This document shows, in pieces, positions 1 to 7,192 of a stretch of DNA of 13,487 nt. The translations under genes and the position numbers were made by a program. The stretch is from Afipia sp. GTDB lineage: Bacteria > Pseudomonadota > Alphaproteobacteria > Rhizobiales > Xanthobacteraceae. Below the pieces are notes generated by a model. The model did not search any database. It was given only the letters and a program-made list of their open reading frames with translations, and was not told where the DNA came from. The stretch spans positions 1-13,487 of the forward strand of contig JAGVII010000066.1 in the NCBI GenBank assembly GCA_020056155.1, in the 5' to 3' direction. Position 1 is the stretch's first letter, and each line of letters begins with the position of its first letter.

Positions 1-2049
1 AGCTATGGCGAAGCCGACCTCGAGGGAATCGACTTCCTCGATACGTGGCCCGGCATCGCGCCCTATCTGCGTGGCCCCTACCCGACCATGTATGTCAACC
101 AGCCGTGGACCGTGCGCCAGTACGCGGGCTTCTCGACGGCGGAAGATTCCAACGCCTTCTATCGCCGCAATCTCGCAGCCGGCCAGAAGGGCCTCTCGGT
201 CGCGTTCGATCTCGCCACCCATCGCGGCTACGACTCGGATCATCCGCGTGTCTCCGGCGACGTCGGCATGGCGGGTGTCGCGATCGATTCCATCTATGAC
301 ATGCGCACGCTGTTCGCTGGCATCCCGCTCGATCAGATGAGCGTGTCGATGACCATGAACGGCGCGGTACTGCCGATCCTCGCGCTGTTCGTTGCGGCGG
401 CCGAGGAACAGGGCGTGCCGCCGGAAAAACTGTCTGGCACCATTCAGAACGACATTCTCAAAGAATTCATGGTGCGCAACACCTATATCTATCCGCCGAC
501 GCCATCGATGCGGATCATCTCCGACATCTTTGCATACACCTCAACGAGGATGCCGAAGTACAATTCGATTTCGATTTCCGGCTATCATATGCAGGAGGCC
601 GGCGCGACGCAGGATCTCGAACTCGCCTACACGCTCGCCGACGGTGTCGAATACCTCCGCGCCGGATTGGCGGCCGGGCTCGATGTCGATCGCTTCGCGC
701 CGCGGCTGTCGTTCTTCTGGGCCATCGGCATGAACTTCTTCATGGAAGTCGCCAAGATGCGCGCGGCCCGGCTGCTGTGGGCCAAGCTCCTGAAGCCGTT
801 CAATCCGAAGGACCCGCGCTCGCTGTCGCTGCGCACCCATTGCCAGACCTCGGGCTGGTCGCTCACCGCGCAGGACGTGTTCAACAACGTGGTTCGCACC
901 AACATCGAAGCGATGGCCGCGACGCAGGGACATACCCAGTCGCTGCACACCAACGCGCTCGACGAGGCGCTGGCGCTGCCGACGGATTTCTCCGCGCGCA
1001 TCGCCCGCAACACTCAGCTGTTCCTGCAGCAGGAAAGCGGCACCACGCGGATCATCGATCCGTGGGGCGGCTCCCATTATGTGGAACGCCTGACCCACGA
1101 TCTCGCCGCCAAGGCCTGGGCGCATATTCAGGAAGTCGAGGAACTCGGCGGCATGGCCAAGGCCATCGAGGCCGGTGTTCCGAAACTGCGGATCGAGGAA
1201 GCCTCCGCCAAGACGCAGGCGCGCATCGACGCCGGGAAGCAGTCCGTGATCGGCGTCAACAAATACAGGCCCGAGAATGAAGCCGCGATCGACGTGCTCA
1301 AGGTGGAGAACTCCACCGTACGCCGTTTGCAGATCGACAAGCTCGCGCGGCTGCGCTCCGAGCGGAAGCAGGCGGATGTCGACGCTGCGCTCGCAGCACT
1401 GACCCGCAGCGCCGGCGACGGCAACGGCAACCTGCTGGCGCTCGCCATCGATGCGGCGCGTGCCAAAGCCACGGTCGGCGAAATTTCCGACGCGATGGAA
1501 AAGGTGTTCGGCCGTCATCGCGCCGAAATCAAATCCATTACCGGCGTTTACAAGCGCGAGGCCGCCACCATGTCCGACCGGGTCGAAAAACTTGCAGCGC
1601 TGATCGATGCGTTCGAGGATGCGGAAGGCCGCCGCCCGCGCATTCTGGTGGCGAAAATCGGTCAGGATGGCCATGACCGCGGGCAGAAGGTGATCGCCTC
1701 GGCCTTCGCCGACGTCGGATTCGACGTCGATATCGGGCCGCTGTTCGCGACCGCCGACGAGGCCGCGCGTCAGGCGGTCGAGAACGACGTCCACATGCTC
1801 GGGCTTTCGTCACTGGCAGCGGCGCACCTCACCGCCGTCCCGGAGTTGAAGGAAGCGCTCAGGAAGCGCGGCCGCGAGGATATCATGATCATCATCGGCG
1901 GCGTGATTCCGCCGCAGGATTACGATGAACTCTACAAGGCGGGCGCCGAAGCGATCTTCCCGCCGGGTACCGTGATCGCGGACGCTGCGGAAGAATTGAT
2001 CCGCAAGCTCAACGTGCGGCTCGGGCACTCCAGCGAAGCGGCGGAGTGA
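1..2049 (+). CDS. scpA: Methylmalonyl-CoA mutase, 5'-truncated by the window edge
   Basis: Adenosylcobalamin-dependent isomerase converting (R)-methylmalonyl-CoA to succinyl-CoA, the last step of propionyl-CoA assimilation; cytoplasmic. The frame is open from base 1 and family sequence starts at once ([12 protein letters not shown], residues 26-37), so the start lies upstream; 682 codons are present of about 720 usual. Numbering from base 1, residues matching the Propionibacterium active site (from memory) are in place: Tyr41 (=Tyr89), Arg159 (=Arg207), Tyr195-His196 (=Tyr243-His244). The C-terminal B12 domain has Lys552, then DGHDRG (Asp556, His558 as lower cobalt ligand), then LGLSSL and IIGG. 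It is the single-polypeptide catalytic type. meaB follows after 24 nt and is surely co-transcribed. An ATG at base 88 is internal, not the start. The symbol could equally be mcm, mutB or bhbA. Confidence 0.97.
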   Translation, partial: SYGEADLEGIDFLDTWPGIAPYLRGPYPTMYVNQPWTVRQYAGFSTAEDSNAFYRRNLAAGQKGLSVAFDLATHRGYDSDHPRVSGDVGMAGVAIDSIYDMRTLFAGIPLDQMSVSMTMNGAVLPILALFVAAAEEQGVPPEKLSGTIQNDILKEFMVRNTYIYPPTPSMRIISDIFAYTSTRMPKYNSISISGYHMQEAGATQDLELAYTLADGVEYLRAGLAAGLDVDRFAPRLSFFWAIGMNFFMEVAKMRAARLLWAKLLKPFNPKDPRSLSLRTHCQTSGWSLTAQDVFNNVVRTNIEAMAATQGHTQSLHTNALDEALALPTDFSARIARNTQLFLQQESGTTRIIDPWGGSHYVERLTHDLAAKAWAHIQEVEELGGMAKAIEAGVPKLRIEEASAKTQARIDAGKQSVIGVNKYRPENEAAIDVLKVENSTVRRLQIDKLARLRSERKQADVDAALAALTRSAGDGNGNLLALAIDAARAKATVGEISDAMEKVFGRHRAEIKSITGVYKREAATMSDRVEKLAALIDAFEDAEGRRPRILVAKIGQDGHDRGQKVIASAFADVGFDVDIGPLFATADEAARQAVENDVHMLGLSSLAAAHLTAVPELKEALRKRGREDIMIIIGGVIPPQDYDELYKAGAEAIFPPGTVIADAAEELIRKLNVRLGHSSEAAE

Positions 2050-2073
2050 GCGGCGATTGAAACAGCACCGCGT

Positions 2074-3069
2074 ATGGCGGCCCCGGTGACAGCTTCCGAA
2101 AAAGCCTCGCTTCAACTCGCCTCCGCCCTTCGCGTTGGCGACCGCGCGGCGCTGGCCCGCGCCATTACACTGATCGAAAGCCGCCGCGCGGATCATCAGG
2201 CGCAGGCGCGCGATCTGGTGCAGGCGTTGCTGCCCCTCACCGGCAAGGCCGTTCGCGTCGGCATCACCGGTTCGCCGGGCGTCGGCAAATCCACCACCAT
2301 CGATGCGCTGGGCATGGCGCTGATCGGCAAAGGCCACAAGGTTGCGGTGCTGGCGGTCGATCCGTCGTCTGCGCGCACCGGCGGCTCGATCCTCGGCGAC
2401 AAGACGCGGATGGCGCTGCTGTCCGCCGAGGACAATGCGTTCATCCGCCCTTCCCCGTCGTCGGGCACGCTCGGCGGCGTCGCTGCCAAAACCCGCGAGG
2501 CGATGCTGCTATGCGAGGCTGCGGGATTCGACGTGGTGCTGGTGGAGACGGTCGGCATCGGCCAGTCGGAAACCGCCGTCTGCGACATGACGGATTTCTT
2601 CCTGGCGCTGATGCTGCCGGGCGCCGGCGACGAATTGCAGGGCATCAAGAAAGGCCTTGTCGAACTCGCCGATATGATCGCCGTCAACAAGGCCGACGGC
2701 GACAATCTCAAACGCGCGAAAGCCGCCGCCGCCGAGTACAACGCCGCGCTTCATATTCTCGCGCCGCGCTCGGAACACTGGTTTCCGCCCGTCCTCACCT
2801 ATTCTGCCCTGACCGGTGACGGGATCGACGCGCTGTGGGAGAAAATCCTCGCGCATCGCACCGCGATGATCGCGTCCGGCGAATTCGAAGCGCGCCGGCG
2901 TCAGCAGCAGGTCAAATGGATGTGGACCATTCTGGAAGACCGGTTGCACGCACGGCTGCGATCCGATCCTGCGATCCGCGCCAAGGTGAAACAGACCGAG
3001 GCCGCGGTTGCCAACGGCCGCATGACGCCCGCCGTCGCAGCCGACGCGGTCGCGGCTTTGCTGGACTAG
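2074..3069 (+). CDS. meaB: MeaB/ArgK-type GTPase, chaperone of methylmalonyl-CoA mutase
   Basis: G3E-family P-loop GTPase that gates adenosylcobalamin delivery to methylmalonyl-CoA mutase and protects or rescues it from inactivation. The 331 residues are the usual family length. Visible motifs: P-loop GSPGVGKST (66-74), Asp96 in VDPSS, ETVGIGQSE (158-166, the switch region typical of MeaB) and NKAD (205-208) for guanine specificity. The C-terminal helical part (about 270-331) is the dimerisation arm in known MeaB structures. Older annotations call this family LAO/AO transport ATPase or ArgK. It follows the mutase gene directly, which fixes the partner. No strong Shine-Dalgarno precedes the ATG, consistent with coupling to translation of the mutase. 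The gene is in the same frame as the mutase, separated from it by one TGA. Confidence 0.96.
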   Translation: MAAPVTASEKASLQLASALRVGDRAALARAITLIESRRADHQAQARDLVQALLPLTGKAVRVGITGSPGVGKSTTIDALGMALIGKGHKVAVLAVDPSSARTGGSILGDKTRMALLSAEDNAFIRPSPSSGTLGGVAAKTREAMLLCEAAGFDVVLVETVGIGQSETAVCDMTDFFLALMLPGAGDELQGIKKGLVELADMIAVNKADGDNLKRAKAAAAEYNAALHILAPRSEHWFPPVLTYSALTGDGIDALWEKILAHRTAMIASGEFEARRRQQQVKWMWTILEDRLHARLRSDPAIRAKVKQTEAAVANGRMTPAVAADAVAALLD

Positions 3070-3078
3070 CGTGGTGGT

Positions 3079-3125
3079 TCGCAAGTCCGTAGTATTACTC
3101 AGCACGCCTATTTCCGGACTTGCGA
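3079..3125. repeat. Inverted repeat downstream of meaB
   Basis: Perfect 11-bp arms: TCGCAAGTCCG at 3079-3089 and CGGACTTGCGA at 3115-3125, separated by 25 nt. Partial symmetry continues outside the arms (GTGGT on the left, ACCAC on the right). It lies 9 nt after the meaB stop, where a transcript end would be expected, and an AT-rich stretch follows at 3141-3153. The long loop and the distance to the T-rich stretch make it a poor classical terminator. It may be part of an intergenic palindromic repeat together with the next element. Confidence 0.6.
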
Positions 3126-3155
3126 CCAAAACCACACTGGAATTATTATTTTCTA

Positions 3156-3224
3156 GTGTCCGTTTGAATGCGAAGTCCGCGATGGAACGCGCTGCAAATG
3201 AGGCGAACTTCGGATTCAGGACAC
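3156..3224. repeat. Imperfect palindromic intergenic element before pcp
   Basis: The left arm (3156-3180, GTGTCC..TGAATGCGAAGTCCGC) pairs with the right arm (3203-3224, GCGAACTTCGGATTCAGGACAC) with two mismatches and a short bulge, around a 22-nt centre. This is the shape of a REP- or MITE-like dispersed element. From memory, similar text recurs upstream of many genes in Bradyrhizobium relatives and is often mistranslated as a peptide containing AANEANFGF; that is recollection, not a search. The right arm supplies the ribosome-binding site of pcp. Confidence 0.6.
3218..3222 (+). promoter_or_regulatory. Ribosome-binding site that decides the pcp start
   Basis: AGGAC lies 7 nt before the ATG at 3230. 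Earlier in-frame starts (ATG 3182, GTG 3071) have no comparable site and would translate the palindromic element, so they are disfavoured. Confidence 0.55.
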
Positions 3225-3229
3225 GAGTG

Positions 3230-3925
3230 ATGGGCAAGCGGCCGTGTATTCTCATCACCGGCTTTCGCCCGTTTCCCGGCGCGCCCTACAATCCCACCGA
3301 AAAACTGGTCGAGCGACTGCTGCATCTGCGCCGTCCCGCGCTCAATAACGTCGAGCGGATCGGACATGTCTTTCCGGTGACCTACAGCGCAGTCGATCGC
3401 GAACTGCCTGCGCTGATCGCAACTCATCGGCCCGACGCACTGTTGATGTTCGGCCTCGCGGCGCGCACGCCTTTCGTCCGGATCGAGACCCGGGCACGCA
3501 ACACCGTCACCCAGATCTGGCCCGACGCCGAACATACAAGGGTTCTGAGCCGAACCATCGTGCGGAGCGCGGATTCGACCCGGCGTTTCGGACCGCACAC
3601 GCTCAAACTGCTGCGCGCTGCGCAAAAGACTGGTGTAGATGCCCGCGCCTCGCTGAGTGCGGGCTACTATCTCTGCAACTATCTGAGCTGGCGCGCGATC
3701 GAAGCCACCCATGTCAGCGGCGGCCCGCGCCTTGCCGCTTTTGTCCATGTTCCGCTGGTACCGCGCGGCACGGCGCAGCGCCGCGCAGGTTCACCGAAGC
3801 GAGTGACCTTCGAGCAACTGGTGGACGCAGCCGAGGCGATGCTGATGGAAACGGCAACTCTGGCGCTGCTTCAGGCAGCGAGAGTTCCGGCCGCAAAACT
3901 GTCTGGCAGCCATACCGGAAGCTAA
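3230..3925 (+). CDS. pcp: Pyroglutamyl-peptidase I (pyrrolidone-carboxylate peptidase)
   Basis: Cytoplasmic cysteine peptidase (family C15) that removes N-terminal pyroglutamate from peptides. The 231 residues compare with about 215 in the family. Motifs: GFRPFPG..NPTE (11-24, a variant of the family GF.PFGG..NPS), GLAARTPFVRIET (75-87), SAGYYLCNYLSW (143-154) and FVHVPL (171-176). The triad is Glu86, Cys149, His173; the spacings 63 and 24 equal those of the Bacillus enzyme (Glu81, Cys144, His168), which is strong support. The sequence outside the motifs is divergent, and the last 15 or so residues extend past the usual end. It stands 160 nt after meaB across a repeat region, so it is probably a separate unit with no functional link to the mutase. 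Start chosen at ATG 3230 for its AGGAC site and family fit. Confidence 0.9.
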   Translation: MGKRPCILITGFRPFPGAPYNPTEKLVERLLHLRRPALNNVERIGHVFPVTYSAVDRELPALIATHRPDALLMFGLAARTPFVRIETRARNTVTQIWPDAEHTRVLSRTIVRSADSTRRFGPHTLKLLRAAQKTGVDARASLSAGYYLCNYLSWRAIEATHVSGGPRLAAFVHVPLVPRGTAQRRAGSPKRVTFEQLVDAAEAMLMETATLALLQAARVPAAKLSGSHTGS

Positions 3926-3983
3926 GTTGTGCAACGCAGCATCGCCCCGTAAGGAATTGTCTCAGCTTCGCGAGACACCCTTC

Positions 3984-5231
3984 ATGACCGATACCAGCGC
4001 CAACGCCTGGGTTTCATCCACCCACCGCCCGATGGGCTTTCGCGAATTCGTCGCCATCGTGGCAGCGATCATGGCGCTCAATCCGCTGGCCATGGATCTG
4101 ATGCTGCCTGCCCTGCCCGACGTGGCCTCGGCGTTCCACATTGGCAACGCCAACCGGGTGCAGGCCGTCCTTTCCGTGTTCCTGACCGGCTTCGGCGCCG
4201 GTCAGTTCATTATCGGACCGCTGGCCGATCGTTTCGGGCGGCGGCCGGTCCTGATCGGCGGACTGATCGTCTACGGTATCGCCAGCCTGCTCGCGATCAT
4301 CGCGCCATCGTTCGAGACGCTGCTGCTTGCGCGGGGACTGCAGGGACTCAGCACTGCGGCAGCGAGGGTCATCGCCACCTCCATCGTGCGGGATTGCTAC
4401 AGCGGCCGCCGCATGGCGAGCGTGATGTCGCTGGCCATGATGATCTTCATTTCGGTGCCGGTGATTGCGCCGTCATTCGGCCAGGCCATCATGCTGCTCG
4501 CGGAATGGCACGGCATTTTCATCGTGCTGCTGGTCTATGGTGTGCTGACGCTGGGCTGGATCGTCGTCCGGCTGCCGGAAACGTTGCCGCTCACCGAGCG
4601 CAAATCCCTCGCCGTCGGCGAGGTGGCTAACAACTTTCTTCAGACGATCAGGAACCGGCAGACCTTCGGCTACGCGTTAGCTGCCGGCAGCGTGCAGGGT
4701 ATCCTGTTCGGCTACGTCCTCTCGTCGCAACAGATCTTCACCGGCGTTTACGGGCTTGGCCATTACTTTCCGCTGGCGTTCGCCGCGATCGCGGTTGGGA
4801 TCGCCGTCGCCGGATTCCTCAATTCACGCATCGTCGGCCGCTACGGCATGCGCATGATCTCGCATATCGCCCTCGTCGGCCAACTGGCCATCGCTACGGT
4901 GATGCTGGTCGCAGCCCTCACCGGTTGGCTTTCCCTCACCTTGTTCATGATCCTCGCCACCGGCAGCCTGTTCACATTCGGATTGATGTTTTCCAATTTT
5001 TCCGCGCTGGCGATGGAGCCCCAGGGGCATATCGCAGGAACCGCTTCGTCGCTGTTTGGATCGATCACGACGCTGATCGGAATCGCAGTCGGCTCCGCGA
5101 TCGGACAATACTATGACGGCACGCTGGTGCCGCTCGCGACCGGCGCGCTGCTGAGCTCCGTGGTCGCGCTTGCCGTGGTGTTCGTGGTGGAAAGAGGCCG
5201 CCTGTTCACGCCGCACAACGCGCCGATTTGA
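3984..5231 (+). CDS. MFS multidrug efflux transporter, Bcr/CflA family
   Basis: Inner-membrane proton-driven exporter of the DHA1 drug-efflux type. The 415 residues contain about twelve hydrophobic segments. Helix 1 carries Asp38 in the signature MDLMLPALP (37-45), typical of Bcr/CflA proteins. The helix 2-3 loop holds MFS motif A (GPLADRFGRRP, 78-88), and RGLQGL (117-122) follows in helix 4. Helix 5 has a motif-C-like stretch VPVIAPSFG (158-166) in which the usual GP is AP. The actual substrate cannot be told. The start is ATG 3984, which gives the usual short cytoplasmic N-terminus; TTG 3927 is possible but adds residues unlike the family. No good Shine-Dalgarno lies close; AAGGA sits 28 nt away. 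It is 58 nt after pcp on the same strand, so co-transcription is possible. Confidence 0.92.
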   Translation: MTDTSANAWVSSTHRPMGFREFVAIVAAIMALNPLAMDLMLPALPDVASAFHIGNANRVQAVLSVFLTGFGAGQFIIGPLADRFGRRPVLIGGLIVYGIASLLAIIAPSFETLLLARGLQGLSTAAARVIATSIVRDCYSGRRMASVMSLAMMIFISVPVIAPSFGQAIMLLAEWHGIFIVLLVYGVLTLGWIVVRLPETLPLTERKSLAVGEVANNFLQTIRNRQTFGYALAAGSVQGILFGYVLSSQQIFTGVYGLGHYFPLAFAAIAVGIAVAGFLNSRIVGRYGMRMISHIALVGQLAIATVMLVAALTGWLSLTLFMILATGSLFTFGLMFSNFSALAMEPQGHIAGTASSLFGSITTLIGIAVGSAIGQYYDGTLVPLATGALLSSVVALAVVFVVERGRLFTPHNAPI

Positions 5232-5377
5232 GCGGTTCTCAAGCGCGATTCCATTAACCCTACCATCGACAATCGTGCGCAAACGCGCGTGCGAGGGCAT
5301 CGTTCGCTGCATTCCTGCATTAGGTCTTACAGTGCGTTTCCGGTCCGGAAATGCAATCAGACCGATCGGGCCACCGC

Positions 5378-6748
5378 ATGGACATCAGCCGCCGCAATCT
5401 CATCAACGCGACCGCCGCCGGAGCGGCAGCAGGTGCGTTGGCGGTTGCTCCTGAGCCGGCACGGGCTGCACCGCTGACATCCACGCTTGGGCGTGACGCC
5501 ACACACCACGGTGTGCGCCCGAACAGCCAGGACGACCAGACCCGCGCGCTCCAGCGTGCCATCAATGAATCTTCCAGTGCGCAGGTTCCACTGGCGCTCC
5601 CGCCGGGCACCTATCGCACCGGCGCGTTAAAGCTGCCAAACGGCGCGCGGCTGGTCGGCGTCCGCGGCGCAACGGTTCTTCAGTTCACCGGCGGATCATC
5701 GCTCATCGGCAGCGAAGGCGCGAGTGGCATCGCCCTCACCGGCCTCACCCTCGACGGCTTCGGGATCAAGCTCGCCAACCGGCGCGGGCTGGTGCATTTC
5801 GAGAATGGTCTCGATGTTCATATCAAGGACTGCGACATTGTCGGCAGCGGCGGAAACGGAATCTGGTTCGAAAGCGTCGCGGGCGAAGTCAGCGGCAACA
5901 GCATTCGCAAGACGGCGAACACAGCATTCACATCTTTCGACGCACTCGGCTTACTTGTCGCGCAGAATACCATTCAGGATGCGTCGGACAACGGCATCGA
6001 AATCCTGCGTCATACGATCGGCGATGACGGCAGCATCGTCGTCAACAACCGCATCGATGACATCAAGGCAGGGCCCGGCGGCTCCGGCCAGCACGGAAAT
6101 GCCATCAACGCGTTCCGCGCCGGCAACGTCATTGTCAGCGGCAACCGCATCCGCAACTGCGACTATTCGGCCGTACGCGGCAACTCGGCATCGAACATCC
6201 ACATCACCGGCAACAGCGTCAGCGACGTCCGTGAGGTCGCGCTCTATTCGGAGTTCGCGTTCGAAGGCGCGGTGATCGCCAACAACACCATCGACATCTG
6301 CGCCGTTGGCGTATCGGTGGCCAACTTCAACGAAGGCGGCCGCATGGTGACCGTCCATGGTAACGTCATCCGGAATATCCTGCCGAAGCGCCCGATCGGT
6401 ACCGCACCTGACGACGACGCCGGAATCGGGATCGTCGTGGAAGCGGACGCTGCGGTCACCGGCAATGTGATCGAGAACGCTCCTTCCTTCGGAATCATGG
6501 CTGGTTGGGGGAAGTATCTGCGCGACGTGACCATCACCGGCAACGTGCTGCGTAACGCCTTCATCGGGATCGGCGTATCGGTGGTGCCCGGTGCCGGCAC
6601 GGCGCTGGTCAGCAACAACCTGATTTCTGGATCGAGGGGTTCCGCGATCGTCGGGCTCGATCACGCGAAGACCGTGACCGCCGACCTGGGTAAGCAAGGA
6701 ACCTCACCCTTTGCGCAAATCGTCCTGGGCCTCAACGCCGTGCGTTGA
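5378..6748 (+). CDS. Tat-exported right-handed beta-helix repeat protein (TIGR03808-like)
   Basis: The 456-residue precursor begins with a twin-arginine signal: SRRNLI (4-9), an alanine/glycine-rich hydrophobic stretch and a likely cut after PARA (27-30), so the protein folds in the cytoplasm and acts in the periplasm. After about residue 50 it resembles pectate-lyase/NosD-type beta-helices: LPPGTYRTGALKLP, then many short repeats of the kind ITGN.I..., IVNNRIDDI, VSGNRIRNC, VHGNVIRNI, ITGNVLRNA. It fits a family I remember as TIGR03808 (Tat-translocated repeat protein, no known function) from Bradyrhizobium relatives. Catalytic residues for polysaccharide cleavage are not evident. The start is ATG 5378; ATG 5351 would add nine residues before the Tat motif. 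The 3' end overlaps a convergent small gene by 45 bp. Confidence 0.87.
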   Translation: MDISRRNLINATAAGAAAGALAVAPEPARAAPLTSTLGRDATHHGVRPNSQDDQTRALQRAINESSSAQVPLALPPGTYRTGALKLPNGARLVGVRGATVLQFTGGSSLIGSEGASGIALTGLTLDGFGIKLANRRGLVHFENGLDVHIKDCDIVGSGGNGIWFESVAGEVSGNSIRKTANTAFTSFDALGLLVAQNTIQDASDNGIEILRHTIGDDGSIVVNNRIDDIKAGPGGSGQHGNAINAFRAGNVIVSGNRIRNCDYSAVRGNSASNIHITGNSVSDVREVALYSEFAFEGAVIANNTIDICAVGVSVANFNEGGRMVTVHGNVIRNILPKRPIGTAPDDDAGIGIVVEADAAVTGNVIENAPSFGIMAGWGKYLRDVTITGNVLRNAFIGIGVSVVPGAGTALVSNNLISGSRGSAIVGLDHAKTVTADLGKQGTSPFAQIVLGLNAVR

Positions 6749-7033
6749 CGGCATCTGCGCAAATGGCGACGGCAGAATGGTGGCGCCTTCCGTTTGAGCG
6801 ATTGCGACCTCGACCGGCTTGTCCTGAACCGGATCTGAGGGAGCAAGCTTCTCCCATGTCGCCAGCGCCACCCGGGCCTCCTGAATGATTTTCAGGAATT
6901 CCGTTTCCTTGTAATAAACCTTCCAGCGGCCGGTTTCGTAAAGTTCGATCAGATAATTGAGCCGCCGCTGCGCCAGCATGCGCCAGCGCGCTACGACACT
7001 TCGCCCACGATCGGCCTCGCCTGAATTGGCCAT
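6704..7033 (-). CDS. Small conserved protein, convergent partner of the Tat protein gene (TIGR03809-like)
   Basis: The 109 residues have no signal peptide or membrane segment. The N-terminal half is a basic, aromatic, helical region (RWRMLAQRRLNYLIELYETG at 16-35, followed by RWKVYYKETEFLKIIQEA), while the C-terminal third is proline-rich and looks disordered. I associate it with a family I recall as TIGR03809, restricted to the Bradyrhizobium group and found beside the Tat repeat protein; the function is unknown. GGAA a few bases before the ATG on the minus strand gives a modest ribosome site. The last 15 codons lie on the complement of the end of the Tat protein gene. It sits 159 nt after the diheme gene in the same direction, so its own promoter or readthrough are both possible. 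Confidence 0.8.
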   Translation of the reverse strand: MANSGEADRGRSVVARWRMLAQRRLNYLIELYETGRWKVYYKETEFLKIIQEARVALATWEKLAPSDPVQDKPVEVAIAQTEGATILPSPFAQMPSTHGVEAQDDLRKG

Positions 7034-7148
7034 TTCGATTCCAAGAAAGACTGCTGAAAAAACACGTTCAGAAAATCACGCAACGAATCGCTCGAGCTTC
7101 ACGACAGGAACAATACGTATCTCAACCTTTGCCACAGATACATGCAAC

Positions 7149-7181
7149 TTTCGTGACCCGGACCGTACGCCGGCCACGAAA
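7149..7181 (-). terminator. Hairpin after the diheme protein gene, possible terminator
   Basis: TTTCGTG (7149-7155) pairs with CACGAAA (7175-7181), and CCGG (7158-7161) with CCGG (7170-7173), leaving a small bulge and an 8-nt loop. It lies 12 nt downstream of the diheme gene stop on the minus strand. There is no T-run after it on either strand, so it could also stabilise a 3' end rather than terminate. Confidence 0.4.
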
Positions 7182-7192
7182 CCTACGGATGA

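Noticed and set aside
541..1794. A 417-codon open frame antisense to the mutase gene
   Set aside because: It lies fully on the complement of a certain, highly conserved gene; its translation has no recognisable domain and fits the long antisense frames expected in high-GC, codon-biased DNA.
3071..3229. N-terminal extension of pcp using an earlier start
   Set aside because: The extra residues translate palindromic intergenic DNA, and family alignment begins at residue 5 or so after ATG 3230.
2509..3258. A 249-codon minus-strand frame over meaB and the intergenic repeats
   Set aside because: Mostly the complement of meaB, low-complexity residue make-up, no motif; a shadow.
3958..3977. TGTCTC / GAGACA hairpin just before the MFS start
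   Set aside because: Only a 6-bp stem with an 8-nt loop; common by chance and no further regulatory context.
3927..3983. Extension of the MFS transporter to TTG 3927
   Set aside because: It adds 19 residues unlike the family, only one base after the pcp stop, with no ribosome site.
5232..5377. Possible promoter or terminator between the MFS and Tat protein genes
   Set aside because: No stem with a T-run and no convincing -35/-10 pair; only short chance palindromes such as ACGCGCGT.
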